64,000 nt of DNA from Monodelphis domestica (GCF_027887165.1 NC_077232.1:51669816-51733815), one strand, 5' to 3'. Numbered from the stretch's first letter, positions 23,560 through 34,935 are shown. Notes: generated from the sequence alone by a model not told the origin. A program made the numbers and translations.

Positions 23560-23765
23560 AGGAATTTAGAGTTTAATGAAAGTGAGGAACTGATGTTGAG
23601 ATCACTGATGTAAAGGCTAGTGAGATAAATACAAAAAAGTCCAGTCAAACTTCTTCAACTCGCTAGAGATGGAGCAATGAGTTTATTTAGGGATGAAGGA
23701 GTGCAGATCAGAGAAAGATTCATAAAGAAAGTGGCATTTGCCCTGAGTCCAGAAAGAATAGAAGA
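23560..23765 (+). repeat. Ancient LINE-derived repeat fragment
   Basis: AAGAAAGTGGCATTTGCCCT, GAGTCCAGAAAGAATAG and preceding text match the old repeat also seen near 1550-1925. Family not assigned. Confidence 0.45.
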
Positions 23766-23979
23766 CATCAACAAATAGAAACAAGGTAGTACAATGGAAG
23801 TACATTTGATATGTAAAATATTACATAAATATGGGCACCAAGATAATAACACGGAATGGAGAATAGTCCTAACTGAGAAGAATATGAGAAAAGATCATCT
23901 TGTCTCAACAATATGGATTGTGCATATCTTCCACAACATATCACATAAGTGGTCTTTTTGCTTTTGCTTGAAGACTTTG

Positions 23980-24440
23980 AAAACAGTGGGAACACATTAT
24001 CTTCCAAGTCAGCCAACTCCAATTTGTAATAACCATCATTATAAGGAAGTCCCTCCCTCCTTCCTGTAACAGCCAGGTCAATTTTTTTTTCCTGGTCATT
24101 TCTATTCTTTGCTCCTAATTCCTTCATCCTTACATGGCACGATTTTGAGGTCATTCCCCAGGCTGGCTGTCTTCCTCAATGTTCTGTTGCTAATTAATGC
24201 CATTCCCAAAGCTGGGCACTGAGAACTGAATACACAGTCTGTCAAGGAAGATTCACTGGCATTTTCAACTCTACTACTTGGCATTGTCTTTCTTAATGGG
24301 GCTTAAGATTGCATTAGTGGTCTTGCCTATGAAGGCCATATCTTGATGGTGACTCATTCTCAGCTTGCAGACCAACCAGATGCCAGTCTTTTCTGGGTGA
24401 AGTCTATTCTTTGCTCTTTGACCCCATAGAAATTTTCAAG
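23980..24440 (-). mobile_element. CR1/L3-type LINE 3' end
   Basis: On the minus strand this is a CR1-like 3' UTR. The + strand text CCCAAAGCTGGGCACTGAGA, ACTGAATACACAGTCTGTCA, GCTTAAGATTGCATTAGTGG, GACTCATTCTCAGCTTGCAG is characteristic of CR1 tails. The 128-codon minus frame over 23768-24154 is not a host gene. Confidence 0.65.
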
Positions 24441-24539
24441 GGTTAAGTGCCTTTCTGCTGCTTGCTCATCTTCCCAGCCTTTTATTTGGCCCATTGACTG
24501 GAGATTCTGAAAGCTGCTCACTGATTCTGTCTCTTAAAA

Positions 24540-24725
24540 TCAACTCTTTCTGCCTACCTTTCAAGTTGTGTTCAGCAGGAGAACCCCCTCATTTCATCTT
24601 GCTGTTGGATTTTGACTCCTGTCATTTGGATGCACTTTTTAAAGACAGCTGTGGAAGGACAGTCAGAGAGGTGTGGGCTTTTGCTGCTACTGAGGCACCA
24701 TCTTGGTTCTGCTCTTGGATGAACA
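24540..24725 (-). mobile_element. L1 5' UTR fragment
   Basis: Ends in CACCATCTTGGTTCTGCTC, the reverse complement of an L1 start (AACCAAGATGG), as also found at the 5' end of the larger L1 near 32970-32990. Confidence 0.45.
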
Positions 24726-25309
24726 GTCTAGTCAAACTTCTGTCATCCAATAGAAAACTTGGAAATGAAACGTTCATAGCCACTCCTGAGGTCAGCCAGG
24801 AAGGGTTAATATCCTCATTTTGGGAATGAGGAAAGTGAATCTAGACAGAGTGAAGCATCATATAATGGGATAATGTCACTGTTTGTGTAGAATCTACACA
24901 CAGGCTCCTGAACCATGTTCAGTCCTCTTTATGGAACAGCACAGCCTCCTTTGGATTTCCAGATATTCTTCCATGTTTTGCCTTCATCTTCCCCATTCAT
25001 AGGACTATATTCTTAAGACTGTGCCATCACTCAGAACCCTGACATATTTTAAAGTTTCATTTCACTCAAGATGCTGAACCAAACTTTGGACACATTTTAT
25101 TTCTTACTAGTCACAGGACATTATTTTAGCCTGTGCTCATGGCCTATTGGTGAGGAAGTTACCTTAAAGAAATACAGTGATTTCTTTGTTCTCTTCATTT
25201 AAGTAGTAGGGGTCAACATGCTGTTCCCCATTAGAGTCAGTCTAAAAAGGCAAGATGAAATGGGCATGTTTAGGTAAAAAGGTGATCATAAGCATCCTTC
25301 AAAGAACGG
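24726..25309. other. Unassigned intergenic DNA
   Basis: No gene or repeat recognised. Confidence 0.45.
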
Positions 25310-25410
25310 TGAATAGCAAAGTGCAGAAACAGCATTGGACCAGGAGTCAGAAGACCTGAACTGACATTTTACTAGCTATATGACCATAGGTAAGTCATTC
25401 ACTTAAATAA
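25310..25410 (+). repeat. MIR-type SINE fragment
   Basis: CAGCATTGGACCAGGAGTCA, GAAGACCTGAACTGACATTT and GACCATAGGTAAGTCATTCA. Confidence 0.6.
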
Positions 25411-25654
25411 TAAACGTTATTATTATCACTACTACTACTCCTACAAAATATCATTGCAATGTGAACAATGGCAACTGCTGTTACAATTACATTTTTTTAA
25501 AGTTGTAGAGAATGCTGGGGATTGTCCTTCCCCAGCATACAGTATTTTTCTCAAAAGGCACATTATGAAATATAACTACAATGATTCAAGCATTGTTTTC
25601 CTCATAAAATAGACAGAATCCTCTTCCTATTTCAGATAAAATTTATATTAAAGG

Positions 25655-25750
25655 AGGCAGTCATCATGGTTTAGTGGAGTAGAGTATTGGCCTCAGAGTT
25701 AGAAAGACCTAGGCTCAAGTTTCCTCTCTGATGTACATCTGTATTTCCTT
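25655..25750 (+). repeat. SINE head fragment
   Basis: GGTTTAGTGGAGTAGAGTAT, TGGCCTCAGAGTTAGAAAGA and CCTAGGCTCAAGTTTCC resemble the tRNA-derived head of a CORE-SINE. Confidence 0.55.
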
Positions 25751-25959
25751 GGGAAAAAAAAATATTTACAATCATATTGTACTTTCTAAGACTGATTGCA
25801 GTTGAACAGGTATGTATGTTGTATAAGATGATTTTAGTTCAAAATCTTACAATTTCATAACAGTTAGAAATCTACAATTATATTCATATTAACCTTACAA
25901 TATCATCTAACCTCTTCCTTTTATGCTTTCATTATCAATGACGAGTAGTAGACCACTTA

Positions 25960-26200
25960 AAATGACATTTAATTCTTTGTGTTGTATATTTAACATGCTA
26001 CCACTGTGCTTAAAACACTTAAATGGCTCTCTTCTCTGTTTCATCAATTTCAAAATCCATAGCCTGACATTCAAAGTCCTCCACAATTTGATTCCACAGC
26101 CTCAGTTTTCCAGCCTTATCAGAAACTGTTCTCCTCTAATCCACACTCTATGAATACTCTATAATTTTGCCAAAGCAGAGGCAGTGTTCCCTATAATTAT
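25960..26200 (+). mobile_element. L2 LINE 3' coding fragment
   Basis: The peptide INFKIHSLTFKVLHNLIPQP matches the conserved near-C-terminal stretch of L2 ORF2 (consensus like FKALHNLAP). It is + strand, short and degenerate. Confidence 0.6.
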
Positions 26201-26309
26201 GCTTTTTCACCTACATGCTTTTTACATTTCTTTTTGTCCTCAATCCTTCCTTTCCTCAGCATCTGATAGCATGTAATATAGTTCCAAAAGGAATAGATTT
26301 TTGTCAAGG

Positions 26310-26465
26310 GTTGTGCAACCCAGAAGTTCTGGATTAAAATTCTAGCTCTGTTTCTTACATACTATGTGTTGTTTGGCCAAATCATTTCCTTTCTTTAGAG
26401 CTATTTCTTTAACTGTAAAACTGAAGACTAGACTATATAATCATTGGTTTCTTCTAAGGTAAAAT
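26310..26465 (+). repeat. MIR-type SINE fragment
   Basis: GATTAAAATTCTAGCTCTGT, TTTGGCCAAATCATTTCC and AACTGTAAAACTGAAGAC. Confidence 0.6.
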
Positions 26466-27007
26466 CAAATGAATGACTACTCATTTTTTAAAGCTTGATA
26501 TTTCCTTCAATCAAGCAATTACTAAACATGTATAAAATATGATCATGGCCAGATTCTCTTAGGCATTGACTATTTAAAGGCAAAAATTAAACTCTTTCTG
26601 TCATCAGGGAGCTTACATTCATTCTACTGGAACTTCCAGGACCTGATACTCTCATTCAACAGTGATTTTGTTAACAAAAGTCTCTTCTGGGAGAAAAACA
26701 TTTAGATAAAATACAACCATATCCTCATGGAAATTACAGAAATAGTATGGGATATGACACTGAAAATAATTGTCATACTCAGATATCTATGCATATCCTA
26801 ACCCCTGCTAGTCTGTAATATCTATGTGGGCAAAGATTTTTCTAAATTTTACATTTTTTTTAGGTTCTATTAGACATGAATAATATCAGTACTCCTCTAA
26901 CCACTGATAAAATATTTGACAAAATTCTCAAAGGCAAAGAAAATGATTTTGGATTGAAAAACTAACAAATGAACCCAAAATACTAAGAAAAAAAATAAAA
27001 CAAGAGC
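26466..27007. other. Unassigned DNA with an old repeat tail
   Basis: Bases 26510-26640 include CATCAGGGAGCTTACATTCA, the end of the old repeat seen near 20828 and 34830. The rest is unassigned. Confidence 0.4.
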
Positions 27008-27018
27008 AAAAGAAAGTT

Positions 27019-27230
27019 GTTTTTTTTTTTTTTTTAATCCTTACCTTCCATCTTGGAGTCAATACTGTATATTGGCTCCAAGGCAGAAAGAGTGGTAAGG
27101 GCTAGGCAATGGGGGTCAAGTGACTTGCCCAGGGTCACACAGCTGGGAAGTGTCTGAGGTCAGATTTGAACCTAGGACCTCCCATCTCTAGGCCTGGCTC
27201 TCAATCCACTGAGCTACCCAGCTGCCCCCT
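27019..27230 (-). repeat. Young marsupial tRNA-SINE, antisense, with duplication
   Basis: Poly(T) (reverse of the tail) at 27021-27037, then CCTTACCTTCCATCTTGGAG to the reverse-complemented head GAGCTACCCAGCTGCCCC. It is flanked by a perfect 11-bp duplication AAAAGAAAGTT at 27008-27018 and 27231-27241. Nearly consensus, so young. Confidence 0.95.
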
Positions 27231-28701
27231 AAAAGAAAGTTTTTTGAGTGAAAGGAAAAGCTCTTTAATACAGACTCACACCAAAGTACCATTGGCTGTC
27301 ACTCACCCTGTTGGCCACTCCTCTCTCTCTTTCTCAACATCCATTCAAAAATCCACACAATTCATCTTGTATTTCCTTTTTTAAAATAATATTGATTTAT
27401 CTTATTAAATATTTCTCAATTATGTGTAAAATTTATAATTTAAAAATTTGAGTTCCACATTCTCTCTTTCCCTACTGATTTTCTCTCCTCCTTGAGAAGG
27501 TAAGCAAATTTTTACTTTGATTATACATATGAGGACATGCAAATTATATTTCTATATTTGCCATTTTGGAAAGGACAATACAAATGAACTAACAAATAAA
27601 AATAAAGTTTAATAATGCGTATTTCAGTCTTCATTTAGAGTTCATTAGTTTTCTTTCTGGAAGTGAATAACATTTTCCATTATAGATATTCTGGAATTGG
27701 GTTGGATCATTTTTTGGATCAGAGTAACTAAATCTTTCAAAGTTAATAATCCTTACAATATTGCTGTTACTGTGTACAATGTTTTCTTGGTTCTGCTCAC
27801 TTTACTTTGTATAAATTTTGATAAAGTGTGCCCAAGTTTTCTGAAAACAATCCTGCATATCATTTCTTACAATACAATAGAATTCCATTAACTTCATATG
27901 CCATAATTTTTAAGCCATTTCTTAGTTCATGGGTATCACCTCAATTTCCAATTCTGTTACCACTAAAAAAGTTGCCATAAATATTTTGTACATATGCATA
28001 CGTTTGTTCTTTCTTGGATCTCTTTGGGACTTTGTAGTGGTGTTGCTGTGTCAAAGGTTTACATTTATTTTAGATTGCTCTCCAGAATGATTCTATCAGT
28101 TCACAGTTCCAACAACAGTGTAGTAATGTACCAATTTTAGGCATGCCCTACAATGTATATCATTTTCCCTTTTTTTCACATTACCCAGTCTGATATCTGT
28201 GAGGTGGTGCCTCAAAGTTTTTTCCACTAATTAATAATAATATGGAAGATAATTTTAATTTCACTGGAGAATTGTCTATATCCTTTAAACATTCCTCAAT
28301 TGGGGAATGTTTTGCATTACAAATTTGACTTGCTTTTCTATATATTTGAGAAATGAGCCCTTTGTCAGAAACACTTGATACCGCATTTTTTCCCCAATCT
28401 GTTGTTCCCCTTCTAATATTGATTACATTGGTTTCATTTGTACAAAAGTCTTTTGATTTAAGGTAGTCAATAATATCTATTTTACATCTCAATCTGTCCC
28501 TTTGAAATAATATATCTCTTATAACACCTTTTAATTAGGTCTATTTTTGCTTTTTCTTTTATCTGATAATATAATTGCTTGCCCTTGCCTTTTTTCCTGC
28601 ATCTGCTCTGTTCCCAAATTTTAACTCTGTGTATATATCTCTTCTTCAAGTATGTTTCTTACAATCAACATATTATCGAATTCTTGTTTCTAATCAATTC
28701 T

Positions 28702-29001
28702 AGATTGCATGTCAATATAAATTTTAATAATCATTTCCTGACATTTCGTGAGCCACATTCTCCCCCTCCATCCCAGCCCATCCTCCTCCTCAAGACAGCA
28801 GGTAATATGAAATAGGCTGACATGTTGTGATCACACAATATATATTTCCATGTTTGTCATTTTGTAAAACAAGACACATAAGGCTTACACTAAAGGAAAA
28901 TTCATAGAGGAAATAAAGTGAAGAATGGCATGCTTCAATCTGCATTCAGATACCTTCAGCTCCTCCTATGGTGGTTGAAAGCATTTTTCCTCACGAGTTC
29001 C
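28702..29001 (-). mobile_element. L1 3' UTR fragment inserted into the older L1
   Basis: L1 tail text (CAGCAGGTAATATGAAATAGG, AAAGTGAAGAATGGCATGC) interrupts the older L1 endonuclease region. CTAATCAATTCT (28690-28701) and CTAATCTATTCT (29002-29013) form an 11/12 target duplication. Same orientation as its host. Confidence 0.7.
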
Positions 29002-29331
29002 CTAATCTATTCTGTTATCTGCTTCTGTTTTACAGGAGAGTTTATCCCATTCACATTCAGTTATGATTACAAGCTGTGCATTCTTCATCTTTCTATTTTC
29101 TTATTTATCTTCTCTGTGTCTCTTTTTCTATTTCTCTGTGTCCATCTGTCTCGTCTCTCTGTTTCTCCTCTAAAGTCTGTTTTGCTTCTGACCCCTAAAA
29201 TCTTTTTTCTTTCCTTTTTATCACCCCTGCCCATTTCCCTGATAACCTTGTCTTCCTACTTCCCTTTGGCTTGAGATAGATTTCCATTACTACTTGAGAA
29301 TACACACTCACACACACCTACACCTATATAA

Positions 29332-29678
29332 TGTAAAAAATAGACTTGAACTCTGGACTTCAATGTGCAGGAGTCCTTGCTCCACTTCCCCAGAATGCTT
29401 TGAATTCTCACGTGGGCCGAGATCGAGAAGGTAATTAACCTGATTGCAAAGGCTTTTGGTCTTTTTTGGACTTCCGTTTTTGGAGCAGACGTGGCTCTTC
29501 CATGATGTGAGATTATCTTGTCTAGGCCTCTCTGGCCTAGGCACGTGTTTCTTATCCTGTATTTTCCTTAATCCTTAATCTTTAATAAACCTCTAAAAAA
29601 TATAATACTGCTTGCAGAGAGAAACTAATTTCTACCTGCCTCAGTCTCCTCAGCCTCCCCTAAATTTTAATCTTTATA
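29332..29678 (+). mobile_element. Solo LTR of an endogenous retrovirus
   Basis: A 347-bp sequence starting TGTAAAAAATAGACTTG, with an AATAAA (29583), ending TTTTAATCTTTATA (last bases decayed from CA). It is flanked by a perfect 4-bp ATAA duplication (29328-29331 and 29679-29682). The tail resembles the LTR at 44174-44417. Fossil, class I style duplication length. Confidence 0.8.
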
Positions 29679-29962
29679 ATAAATACATGTATAAAAGTAT
29701 ATACATACATGTATGTATGTTTTATATATACCTAAATGAATATATATATATATATTATATACATATACAAATATGCATATGAATATATATTTTCCCTCTT
29801 TCAAACAATTGAAATGTAGGTGAGTTTCAAGCTCCAACTGTTTTTGCTTCTACTCTAAAAGTTCATTCTTCTACATATCTTTTTTCTGAAATAATTTCCT
29901 TCATTCTTCTTTTCCCTTCCCCCTTCTCCCAGGAAATCTTCCTGAGGGGAATAAAAATAGCA

Positions 29963-30458
29963 TGAACTCCTCTCAGGGAAGTGCATGTGGCTGATGAGAT
30001 AAACAAGCCAAGTTTTGTTTATCTCAAAAAAAAAAAAAAAGCAGTATATAACCTCTCTTGTTTAGTTCAAAGGGTATATAGGATCCTAGAAAGATAGGGT
30101 TGAAACAAACCTTGTTTTGATGGGTTAAACCCCACTTAAATAAATAGAATAACTGGGTTTGTAAATTGCACATTCTGATTAACTAGCTTTCAACATAAAA
30201 TTGTGACTCTCATGTAACCAGCCAATGGCGAAGAAGGGGAGGGATCATCTTTGAGTCAGGGACCAAGATAAAAAGGCTATGGGCCCACATGTTTCCCACT
30301 TAACTGTAACACTGATTTTGAGTGCCCATTCTCACCAGAATGAAATAAAAAAGCTGTCACCCAAAAGAGTTTCTACCATACTGCGAAAGAATATGAAGAT
30401 TTATTTGAGTTACTGGTTCTTCCACTCACTCTTTTCTCACATATTCATTTTTTTAACA
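29963..30458 (+). mobile_element. Probable second solo LTR
   Basis: Interrupts L1 text. It begins TGAACTCCTCTCAGG and ends TTTTTTTAACA, with a TATA-like GATAAAAAGG near 30266 and AATAAA near 30345. No matching flanking duplication was found, so ends are provisional. Confidence 0.45.
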
Positions 30459-31320
30459 TAATCTCAACACAATCAACCAATTACCATACTTTCTTTGGGG
30501 AATCCTTCTAACTGTCCTAATTATGATCCAGTTTTAAAAAAAAATATTTACATTGTCTTCTCATATATAAAAGTAAATAGTTTACATGTACTGAGTTCCT
30601 TGCGATTTCTCTTTTATGTATGCTTTTTTAAGCTTTTCTTTTTTTGAGAATCAAAATTTCTCTTCATTTTCAGTCTTTTCACCACAGATGCTTGAAAGTC
30701 CCATGTTTTATTAAATATCCATTTTTTCCTTAGATTGAATGTATTGATTTTGCTGGGGAGTTTTTTCTTCGATAATATTCTAGCTCATTTGCCTTTCAGA
30801 ATACCCTATTCCAAGCTGTCCAATCTTGTAATGTAGTATCCACTAAATCTTGTATGATACTGACTTTGGCTCCATAATATTTAAATTATTTCTTTTTTTC
30901 TTGAAGGATTTTTCTCCTTGACTTGGAATTTAGTTATAGTATTCATGGGAGTTTTTATCCTGGGATTACTTTCAGATGATGATTACGTGATTCCTTCAAA
31001 TTTCTCTTTTACTTTCTGGTTCTAGGACATCAGAACAATTTTCCTTGATAATTTCTTGAAATATGATGTCTAGGCTTTATTTCTGATACTTTTTCAGCTA
31101 ATGTAATCATTCTTAAGTTATTGTTCCTCATACTATTTTCAAGTCAGTTGTTTTTCCAATGAGCTATTTCAAATTTTATCCTATTTTTTATTCTTTTGAC
31201 ATGTTTTGTTGCCTTTATTTTGTTTCTTGATGTCTCATGGAACCATTACCTTCCACTTGCTCACTTCTGATAAGGGATTATTTTCATTAGTGATAGTTTT
31301 ATCTCTTTTTCTATTATACC

Positions 31321-32110
31321 AATTTTTTATTATTATTATTTTCCAGATTACAAATCAAGACAATTTTAAAAATCATTTTTTGATTTTTTGCAATCCCTTT
31401 GCTTCTCTCCCTTCCCTCCCACCCACCTCACCTCTCCGAGAATCCAGGTAATATGATATAGGATGTACACATATTATCATACTATATATATATATGTATA
31501 TATACATATATATGTCCATGTTCATGATATTATAAAATGTAATACATATTGCTGACACTAGAGAAAAATTCGTGGAGAAAACAAAGTAAAGAATGGTATC
31601 TTTGGCCTATATTCAGTTTCTATCAGTTCTTTTTATTGCTAATGAATAGCCTTTTTCATCATGAATCCCTTTCTTGTTGTCCTGGAACCTTTCCTTATGA
31701 ATAACAAGTATTATTTAGGGTTGATCATTATGTTTTACTGCTGTAACTGTGTACAGTGCTCTCCTGGTTCTGCTCACTTCACTCTGCAACACTTCATTTA
31801 AGTTTTTCAAACTTTATGTGTATATGTGTATTCTCATCTTATTTGTTATTTCTTAAGACAAAAAAGTATTCCATTATAATCATAAGCTATAACTTATTCA
31901 GCCATTCCCCAACTGATGTGCAACCCCTTGATTTCCAGTTCTTTGCCACCACAAAAAGAGCTAATATAAATATTTTTGTACAGATAGGTCTTTTCTTCCT
32001 ATCTTCAATCTCTTTGAGGAATAGATGTAGTAACTGTATTGCTGGGTCAATGAGTATACAATTTCAATTCTTTTTTTTCAAGGTGTTATTTTTTGTGTTT
32101 CTTTTACCAA
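31321..32110 (-). mobile_element. L1 3' UTR fragment inside the older L1 ORF1
   Basis: L1 3' UTR text in antisense (GAATCCAGGTAATATGATAT, GTGTACAGTGCTCTCCTGG, CAACCCCTTGATTTCCAG) interrupts ORF1 of the older copy. A (TA)n run sits at about 31481-31513. The target duplication is not clear. Confidence 0.65.
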
Positions 32111-32716
32111 GCAGTTAATAGCCTTTTCATGATTTTATTTTATTTTTGCTTTCATTGCTTTACCAAATTTCTCCTTATTTGATTTAAAAATAATTTTTTA
32201 GCTTATCCAATGACTAAATTTGCTTATATCTGTTTTGACTTCATTGCCTTCTTTCAAGTTTCTGTCTCTTCCCTTTCAGCCTAGTACATTTTTATGGTCA
32301 AGTTCTTTTCTGTGTTTTACTGTCCTTGTTGCTGCTACTGCTGATTTCTCATTTTCTCACTTTATTGCTTTGTTTGTAACTTTATGTTAATTGATCTCTG
32401 TTTTCCATATAGGATTAGAGGGCTTTGTCTCAAATCTCCTATTTTTTTCCACCACTATTTTCAGAGAGATTCCTGGGGAATTGTAAATTTTCAGTGCTTC
32501 CAAAGTAGTGTGATCATCTCTTCTTTAAGAGCTCCTGACACTTCTACTGCTTTGGTCTCCAATTCCAAGTCCCTGGTGTTTCATTCACGGGGACTCCCCA
32601 GGCCAACCACCTCCCCCATTTCACAAATATCTGTTTTTCCAATTTCCAATATTGGCCTGAAAGAATGTCTTACTTTGAAATTTTGGTGACTACACTGCTC
32701 AAGAATTTGATTTGAG

Positions 32717-32911
32717 GAGGGAGCAGCTGGGTAGCTCAGTGGATTGAGAGCCAGGCCTAGAGACTAGATTGAGCTCAGATGGAATTCCCAGCTGGGTGAC
32801 CTTGGGCAAGTCACTTGATCCCCATTGCCTAGCTTTTACCTCTCTTCTGCCTTGGAGCCAATATACAGTACTTATTCCAAGATGGAAGATAAGGGTTTAA
32901 AAAGAAAAAAA
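32717..32911 (+). repeat. Young marsupial tRNA-SINE with 16-bp duplication
   Basis: Head GGAGCAGCTGGGTAGCTCAG, core TGACCTTGGGCAAGTCACTT, tail TAAGGGTTTAAAAAGAAAAA. A perfect AAGAATTTGATTTGAG duplication flanks it at 32701-32716 and 32912-32927. It lies in the 5' UTR of the L1, so it is younger than that L1. Confidence 0.95.
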
Positions 32912-32997
32912 AAGAATTTGATTTGAGTTGTTTGGAAGGAAATTTGGGGAGAGATCAGCTTTTTCTTCTCTGCCATCTTGGTTCTGCCTCTCTAAGC

Positions 32998-33450
32998 TCA
33001 GTCCAGCCTATAGCTTCTCCTGAACAATGAAGACAGAAAGCATTTTAGCTTCTTTGTGTTGATCCTCTTTTTGTTCGTGTCTGAAGTGACAGATGAATAA
33101 GGATTGTGGCTAGAAGGATCCTGGGAACAGATGAGATGGGACACTCAGGAGGCTGCTTTATTAAGTAAGCATGCCACACTGCAGACAGAAGCCACAGGAT
33201 GGTGATAGACAGGCACACCTTGATGGACCACAGCAGGGACTCAGGGATGAATTACAGCCTGTTAGAAGAAAGGCATCCCAGCTGCCACCTGCATAGAACC
33301 ATAGACGTTCCTTCTTCTTTGATAGCTTTTATTTTACATATACACAAACATCTAGATAGTGCTGATCTTCATTTTCCCTATTTCCCTCAGTTCATTTATT
33401 GAATGTCCATTTCTCAAGTCATGCTGTATGTCCAGAAAAAGAAAAGAAAT
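32998..33450. other. Unassigned intergenic DNA
   Basis: No gene or recognised repeat. Confidence 0.45.
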
Positions 33451-33497
33451 ATATATATATATATATATACATATATATATACATATATATGTATAAT
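33451..33497. repeat. (TA)n microsatellite
   Basis: ATATAT with CATATATATA interruptions. A short GAT run follows at 33586-33606. Confidence 0.93.
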
Positions 33498-33632
33498 ATG
33501 TGGCTTTCTACAAAGGAAGGCAAGTAACTATTTTCTCACTTAGCAAGTTTTCTAGGTATGATACAAATCTTTGTAATGTAAGACAGTGATGATGATGATG
33601 ATGATATAAGAATAATAAGGATAATAATATAC

Positions 33633-33870
33633 GGGCAGCTAAGTGAATAGAGTGCTGGATGTGGAGTCAGAGAGACCTGAGTTCAAATTGAGCATGTGGC
33701 AGGAGCTGTGTGACCCTTGGTCAAGTCATTTAACTCTTCTTGCCTTAATTTGCTCATCTGTAAAATGAGCTGAAGAGTAAATAGTACAGAACTCCAGTAT
33801 CTTTACCAAGGAAAGTCCAATCAGGGTCACAGAGAGTCAGATAGGATTGAAAGTGACTAGACAATAAATA
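33633..33870 (+). repeat. Marsupial CORE-SINE
   Basis: GGGCAGCTAAGTGAATAGAG, AGACCTGAGTTCAAATTG, TTTGCTCATCTGTAAAATGA and TTTACCAAGGAAAGTCCAAT. Tail ACAATAAATAAATGG. Confidence 0.9.
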
Positions 33871-33989
33871 AATGGCATTTGTATAGCATTTGAGGATTTA
33901 CAAAATATTTTAGATAAATTACATTTGATTGCCATAATATAATTATAATCATTACAAATGGAGAAACTAAAACCAAGGTAAAGATTATC

Positions 33990-34330
33990 ATTTTTCCGTT
34001 CTCTCACATTATCAATCAATCCATCAATGAGCAAGAATTCGTTATTTACTATTTGCTTAGCCCTATGCTTAGTGATGAGGATACAAAGACAAAAAAATGT
34101 GAGCATATCATTCCTAATATCACTTCATCTCTCCAAAATGCAATAAATGGAAGCTTTTAAAGAATTAGAATTCATTGAGTAAAGAAGAAAAACCTGGGAT
34201 TCAGGAACCGTATGTTGTAATCTTAGTTCCGCCATTTATTAAGTCTGGTTACATTGCACAAGTCATTTCTCTTCTCTGTTTCCCCACCTGTGACATGAAG
34301 GGCTCAGGTCAGCTGACTGCTAAGTGTCTT
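33990..34330 (+). repeat. Old repeat start plus MIR-type SINE fragment
   Basis: 34000-34100 carries ATGCTTAGTGATGAGGATAC (old LINE-tail type). 34180-34320 carries AACCTGGGATTCAGGAACC and CACAAGTCATTTCTCTTCTC (MIR type). Confidence 0.5.
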
Positions 34331-34735
34331 CTTTCTGTGTTGTGACATTTTCTAGGGGGGATCTTAGCTCTGTGGAGCCACATTCCACACTTCTTGCAGA
34401 ATGAAGACTTCTGAATAATTCACTGAGCAGGCTGACAAACTGGGCTTTATCCAGATTCTGAATGTCTTTTCATTTACTGCATGCCTCTCGCTTCTCCAAT
34501 CAGTACTGCAGTTCCCAGACTGACCTGCATAGCTGATGAGGATTTGCTGAGCTTTTATAACCTTGAGAGTGAGAACTTCCAGCACCTTGATGCTTTTTTC
34601 AGCATTTAAAGACCTTGAGAAACATTAGCAAATTAATTAAGTCACATAAAACCCCGCTTTCATAATGAAACATTAGGCATGTCGCTTGGTAAACTCCTGC
34701 ACGGTATTACTGCAATCAAGAAGGCAGGGCAGTGG
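34331..34735. other. Repeat-free block, candidate conserved noncoding element
   Basis: No recognised repeat. It contains CAAATTAATTAAGTCA and TTTCATAATGAAAC, AT-rich homeodomain-style cores, and normal complexity. No coding evidence. Confidence 0.3.
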
Positions 34736-34736
34736 A

Positions 34737-34739
<3 letters not shown>

Positions 34740-34768
<29 letters not shown>
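34740..34768 (+). repeat. Poly(G) run of 29 bases
   Basis: An uninterrupted G tract counted as 34740-34768. The flanks are GAACC on the left and CAGGGAGGCAGC on the right. Such a run is rare in vertebrate DNA and can form quadruplexes; it is also error-prone in sequencing. Confidence 0.95.
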
Positions 34769-34771
<3 letters not shown>

Positions 34772-34829
34772 GGAGGCAGCAGCTGTTTGCTGTAGCCCAG
34801 TAGGAAGCCCTTGGCATATTGATCAGGCT

Positions 34830-34935
34830 ACAACTACTCATTAAACACCTCTGTTCAGGCTCTATGCTGGCTGCTGTCAGTACAAAGGATAGCAATGAAG
34901 CCATTCTTACCCTCAAGGAATTCACATTCTAGCAG
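34830..34935 (+). repeat. Old interspersed repeat (LINE 3' end type)
   Basis: CTACTCATTAAACACCTCTG, GTACAAAGGATAGCAATGAA, CTCAAGGAATTCACATTCTA. Confidence 0.55.

Larger units (their letters stand above)
27385..32997 (-). mobile_element. L1 LINE lacking the reverse transcriptase region (half-L1-like), heavily nested
   Basis: Minus-strand L1. From left to right: 3' UTR-type text (27385-28530, including ATGAGCCCTTTGTCAGAAAC); a short endonuclease-region piece (28532-28690 and 29014-29060, GTTTATCCCATTCACATTCA as in the other L1 near 62415); inter-ORF polypyrimidine (to about 29330); ORF1 (about 30480-31320 and parts of 32110-32500); and a 5' UTR ending in GCCATCTTGGTTCTGCC near 32975, the L1 start signature. 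Nothing resembling the polymerase is seen between 3' UTR and endonuclease. Five later insertions interrupt it. Boundaries inside ORF1 are approximate because the copy is decayed. Confidence 0.7.

Noticed and set aside
23768-24154. 128-codon minus-strand open frame
   Set aside because: Lies over a CR1/L3-type 3' end; no domain.
24494-24829. 111-codon + strand open frame
   Set aside because: Covers an antisense L1 5' UTR-like fragment; no domain.
28918-29274. 118-codon + strand hydrophobic open frame
   Set aside because: Antisense of L1 tail and inter-ORF polypyrimidine sequence; hydrophobicity comes from T-rich codons.
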